The position numbers were made by a program, and so were the translations under genes. From NCBI GenBank assembly GCA_905209765.1, contig CAJLUE010000079.1:1-7182 (forward strand): a DNA stretch of 7,182 bases, given 5' to 3'. This DNA comes from an uncultured Collinsella sp. Lineage in GTDB: Bacteria; Actinomycetota; Coriobacteriia; Coriobacteriales; Coriobacteriaceae. The notes under the pieces are model-generated. The model was not told the DNA's origin. It made no database searches and was given only the letters and a program-made list of their open reading frames with translations. Every line of letters begins with the position of its first letter. The first letter of the stretch is position 1. Positions 5,374-7,182 of the stretch are shown one piece after another.

Positions 5374-6345
5374 ATGGAGCAGTTGAAACTGACGCAGGAA
5401 TGGGACAAGGTATTCCCCAAAAGCGACAAGGTTGAGTACAGCAAGGCGACCTTCCACAACCGATACGGCATCACGCTGGCGGCCGACGTGTACGTGCCTA
5501 AGAACGCGGAAGGCAAACTGCCCGCCATCGCCGTCAGCGGCCCGTTTGGCGCGGTGAAGGAACAGTCCTCCGGTCTGTACGCGCAGAAAATGGCGGGGCT
5601 GGGCTTTTTCGCAATTGCCTTCGACCCGTCCTATACCGGCGAGAGCGGCGGTGCGCCCCGCTATGTAGCATCGCCGGACATCAACACCGAGGACTTCTGT
5701 GCAGCGGTTGATTTCCTCTCTGTGCAGGAAAGTGTTGACCCGGAGCGTATCGGCATCATCGGTATCTGCGGTTGGGGCGGCATGGCAGTCAATGCGGCGG
5801 CTATCGACACCCGTATCAAAGCTACCGCGGCTATGACCATGTACGACATGACCCGTGTGACCGCCAACGGCTATTTTGACGTCGAGGATTCCGAGCAGGC
5901 GCGCTTTGAAAAGCGGAAAGCGCTGAACGCGCAGCGCACCGAGGACTATAAAAACGGCAGCTACTCGCTTGCGGGCGGCGTTGTCGATCCATTACCGGAG
6001 GATGCGCCGCAGTTTTTAGCGGACTATTACGCCTACTACAAAACTCCGCGAGGCTACCATCCCCGCAGCCTGAACTCCAACGGTGGCTGGAATGTGACGT
6101 CCTCGCTGTCGTTCCTGAATATGCCGATTTTGCAATACAGCAGCGAAATTCGCTCTGCGGTACTGCTGGTGCATGGCGAGAAGGCGCACTCCCGTTATTT
6201 CAGCGAAACCGCGTACGGCAAGCTGACCGGGGACAACAAGGAATTGCTCATTATCCCTGGTGCCAGCCATACCGACCTTTACGATCAGATGGACATCATT
6301 CCGTTTGGAAAGCTGAAGGCATTCTTTGAGGAGTATCTGAAATAA
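5374..6345 (+). CDS. Alpha/beta hydrolase with cysteine nucleophile (dienelactone hydrolase/YcjY-like)
   Basis: A 323-residue alpha/beta hydrolase without signal peptide or membrane segment. The strand-turn after about residue 50 (AIAVSGPFGA) supplies the oxyanion region. The nucleophile elbow reads IGICGWGG, so C132 replaces the usual serine, as in dienelactone hydrolase. A late HGEKAHSR (268-274) holds the candidate acid E269, and PGASHTDLYD (295-304) gives the catalytic H299. The N-terminal NRYGITLAADVYVP (29-42) is typical of the YcjY/DLH-type branch. It likely hydrolyses a small ester, lactone or thioester produced or tolerated together with the CMD-cupin partner, with which it is translationally coupled (start 2 nt after that stop, AGGAGG at 7 nt). 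No terminator with a T-run follows. The substrate cannot be read from sequence. Confidence 0.88.
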   Translation: MEQLKLTQEWDKVFPKSDKVEYSKATFHNRYGITLAADVYVPKNAEGKLPAIAVSGPFGAVKEQSSGLYAQKMAGLGFFAIAFDPSYTGESGGAPRYVASPDINTEDFCAAVDFLSVQESVDPERIGIIGICGWGGMAVNAAAIDTRIKATAAMTMYDMTRVTANGYFDVEDSEQARFEKRKALNAQRTEDYKNGSYSLAGGVVDPLPEDAPQFLADYYAYYKTPRGYHPRSLNSNGGWNVTSSLSFLNMPILQYSSEIRSAVLLVHGEKAHSRYFSETAYGKLTGDNKELLIIPGASHTDLYDQMDIIPFGKLKAFFEEYLK

Positions 6346-6452
6346 GGCGTGCCTTGATTTAATGCCAAGTCTCCAGCAACGATTCTTCTAAAGAGAGGGA
6401 GTAGCTGAAACGAGGCGATTGATTAACTCCATTCGTTTTGGTTACAAGAAAA

Positions 6453-6474
6453 CATGCCGCGCGCCTGCGGCATG
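6453..6474 (+). promoter_or_regulatory. Perfect 8-bp hairpin directly before the flavoprotein ribosome binding site
   Basis: CATGCCGC (6453-6460) and GCGGCATG (6467-6474) form a perfect stem with a GCGCCT loop. The SD AAGGAGGGA starts at the next base (6475-6483) and the ATG is at 6491. No T-run follows, so it does not look like a terminator. It could protect the mRNA after processing, or set the expression ratio between the hydrolase and the flavoprotein. A weak promoter TTGATT (6419-6424) -17- TTACAA (6442-6447) precedes it. Confidence 0.5.
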
Positions 6475-6490
6475 AAGGAGGGAGATTTCT

Positions 6491-7021
6491 ATGAATATCG
6501 TTGTATTGAGTGGTAGCCCGCGCAAGGGCGCCAATACCGACACCATGGTCGAGGCGTTTGCCGAGACCGCGCGCGAGGCCGGCCATACAGTCGAGGTCGT
6601 CCGCGTTGCCGGCAAGAAGATCGCCGGCTGCCTGGGGTGTCAGTACTGCTTTGCCCATGAGGGCACCTGTGTGCAGAAGGATGACATGGCCGACGTGATC
6701 GAGTCGCTGAAAGGCGCCGATATGGTTGTCTTCGCTTCGCCTATCTACTGGTTTGATATCACTGCGCAGGAGAAGGGTGCCATCGACCGCCTGTACGCCT
6801 TCGGTGCTACGGGCTTCCCGTTCACCAAGACGGCCCTTTTGCTCGATAGCCACAGCGAAGGCGTCTATGATGCGGCGATCGCTATGTACAAGTCAACCTG
6901 CGCTTACTGCAAGTGGGAGGACCAGGGCATTGTCACCATCAGCGGTATGACCGAGCGCGACAGCATGGCATCGTCGCCCAAGTTGGAAGAGGTGCGAGAG
7001 CTCGCTCGCAAACTCGCCTAA
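6491..7021 (+). CDS. Flavodoxin-fold NAD(P)H-dependent oxidoreductase, iron-sulfur flavoprotein-like
   Basis: A 176-residue flavodoxin-fold protein. It opens MNIVVLSGSPRKGANTD, whose GSPRKGANTD (8-17) is the FMN-phosphate loop; ASPIYWFDI (82-90) is the second FMN contact, followed by the K95/D99R100 helix. C47, C50, C53 and C60 form CX2CX2CX6C followed by DDM (64-66). This fits the compact 4Fe-4S motif of archaeal-type iron-sulfur flavoproteins (CX2CX2CX4-7C). Many plain NADPH:FMN reductases also keep several of these cysteines, so the cluster is probable, not certain. The predicted role is two-electron reduction of quinones, nitro compounds or oxygen species. AAGGAGGGA is well placed before the ATG. 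It follows the hydrolase by 145 bp and likely belongs to the same stress module. Its C-terminus parallels the remnant at 4444-4542. Confidence 0.88.
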   Translation: MNIVVLSGSPRKGANTDTMVEAFAETAREAGHTVEVVRVAGKKIAGCLGCQYCFAHEGTCVQKDDMADVIESLKGADMVVFASPIYWFDITAQEKGAIDRLYAFGATGFPFTKTALLLDSHSEGVYDAAIAMYKSTCAYCKWEDQGIVTISGMTERDSMASSPKLEEVRELARKLA

Positions 7022-7182
7022 GGACAAGAAGAACGCATGGCAATCGGTGTTGGTGGAAAATGCTTGCTATCCTTACCAAGAGGAATGCCGATTGCCATGC
7101 GTTTGGCTATCTCCGAGACCCTGCTGGGGCCAGAATCGGGCAGCATCGCGAGCAAAAACTCAATGTCTTTATCGGAAAGCTC
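7018..7182 (-). pseudogene. 3' end of an ATPase-type gene with winged-helix C-terminus, corrupted (partial, 5' part off the right edge)
   Basis: Read on the minus strand from the right edge, the frame gives ELSDKDIEFLLAMLPDSG, then PSRVSEIAKRMAIG. This resembles the C-terminal DNA-binding region of a family of gut-bacterial ATP-binding proteins (FL-AM--D-GPS---IA-RMG). A normal member would continue for about 40 more residues with a YRxRL helix and a beta wing. Instead the frame reads IPLGKDSKHFPPTPIAMRSS and stops at 7018-7020, inside the end of the flavoprotein gene. The divergence point coincides with one arm of a perfect inverted repeat. I infer a truncated gene; family assignment is by motif memory only and moderately sure. 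Confidence 0.5.
7032..7103. repeat. Perfect 16-bp inverted repeat with 40-bp spacer
   Basis: AACGCATGGCAATCGG (7032-7047) is the exact reverse complement of CCGATTGCCATGCGTT (7088-7103). An inner TTGGT (7050-7054) / ACCAA (7075-7079) can pair as well, so a long cruciform or RNA hairpin is possible. It lies 11 bp after the flavoprotein stop. Only TTT follows on the plus strand, so it is at best a weak terminator. Because the right arm also encodes the KRMAIG part of the broken ATPase gene, it may be a fold-back duplication scar. Confidence 0.75.

Noticed and set aside
6359..6853. Minus-strand open frame over the hydrolase-flavoprotein gap
   Set aside because: It is antisense to the FMN-binding half of the flavoprotein gene and shows no domain or RBS.
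7032..7103. Strong terminator for the flavoprotein gene
   Set aside because: The stem is long enough but the 40-bp spacer and only three T after it argue against an efficient intrinsic terminator.

Overview
The window looks like chromosomal DNA of a GC-rich, Gram-positive, anaerobe-type bacterium. Gut Coriobacteriia (Collinsella/Olsenella/Eggerthella relatives) are my best guess, from base composition, strong AGGAGG-type ribosome binding sites and the gene families present. That placement is inference, not proof. There are no rRNA or tRNA genes, no CRISPR array and no complete insertion sequence.

Region 1 (1-1801, minus strand, very GC-rich) is a tightly coupled lantibiotic-immunity-type ABC exporter: an ATPase (LanF type), a MutE/EpiE-type permease and the N-terminal part of a MutG-type permease that runs off the left edge. 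Adjacent genes overlap by a few bases, so this is one operon. No lantibiotic precursor or modification gene is visible. Its leader (1802-1996) holds a perfect 11-bp hairpin, and a divergent TetR-family regulator starts on the plus strand at 1997 but is cut off after 33 codons.

Region 2 (about 1997-3897, lower GC in the middle) is a patchwork: the TetR stump is joined to a C-terminal scrap of a type I restriction specificity subunit (HsdS). Next come a large imperfect palindrome with an extended -10 promoter and an intact AAA_14/DUF4143 ATPase, which probably starts at a TTG. A noncoding stretch with a good rho-independent terminator (3811-3846) closes the region. It reads as an insertion/deletion hot spot.

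Region 3 (3898-7021) is a stress/redox cluster. A minus-strand MerR-family regulator, with a cysteine at residue 52 as in AdhR/NmlR-type sensors, faces a plus-strand unit across a textbook MerR operator-promoter (perfect 7-bp dyad ACCTAAA-6-TTTAGGT, 4373-4392). The plus-strand unit contains a short leftover C-terminus of a flavodoxin-like oxidoreductase. It is followed by a carboxymuconolactone decarboxylase-cupin fusion, an alpha/beta hydrolase with a cysteine nucleophile, and, after 145 bp with its own hairpin and RBS, a flavodoxin-fold protein with the CX2CX2CX6C cysteine pattern of iron-sulfur flavoproteins. The resemblance to the B. subtilis AdhR/YraC arrangement suggests a response to reactive aldehydes or other electrophiles; this is inference.

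Region 4 (7018-7182) carries the truncated 3' end of a minus-strand ATPase-type gene. It is corrupted at a perfect 16-bp inverted repeat (7032-7047/7088-7103), a fold-back-like scar next to the flavoprotein gene.
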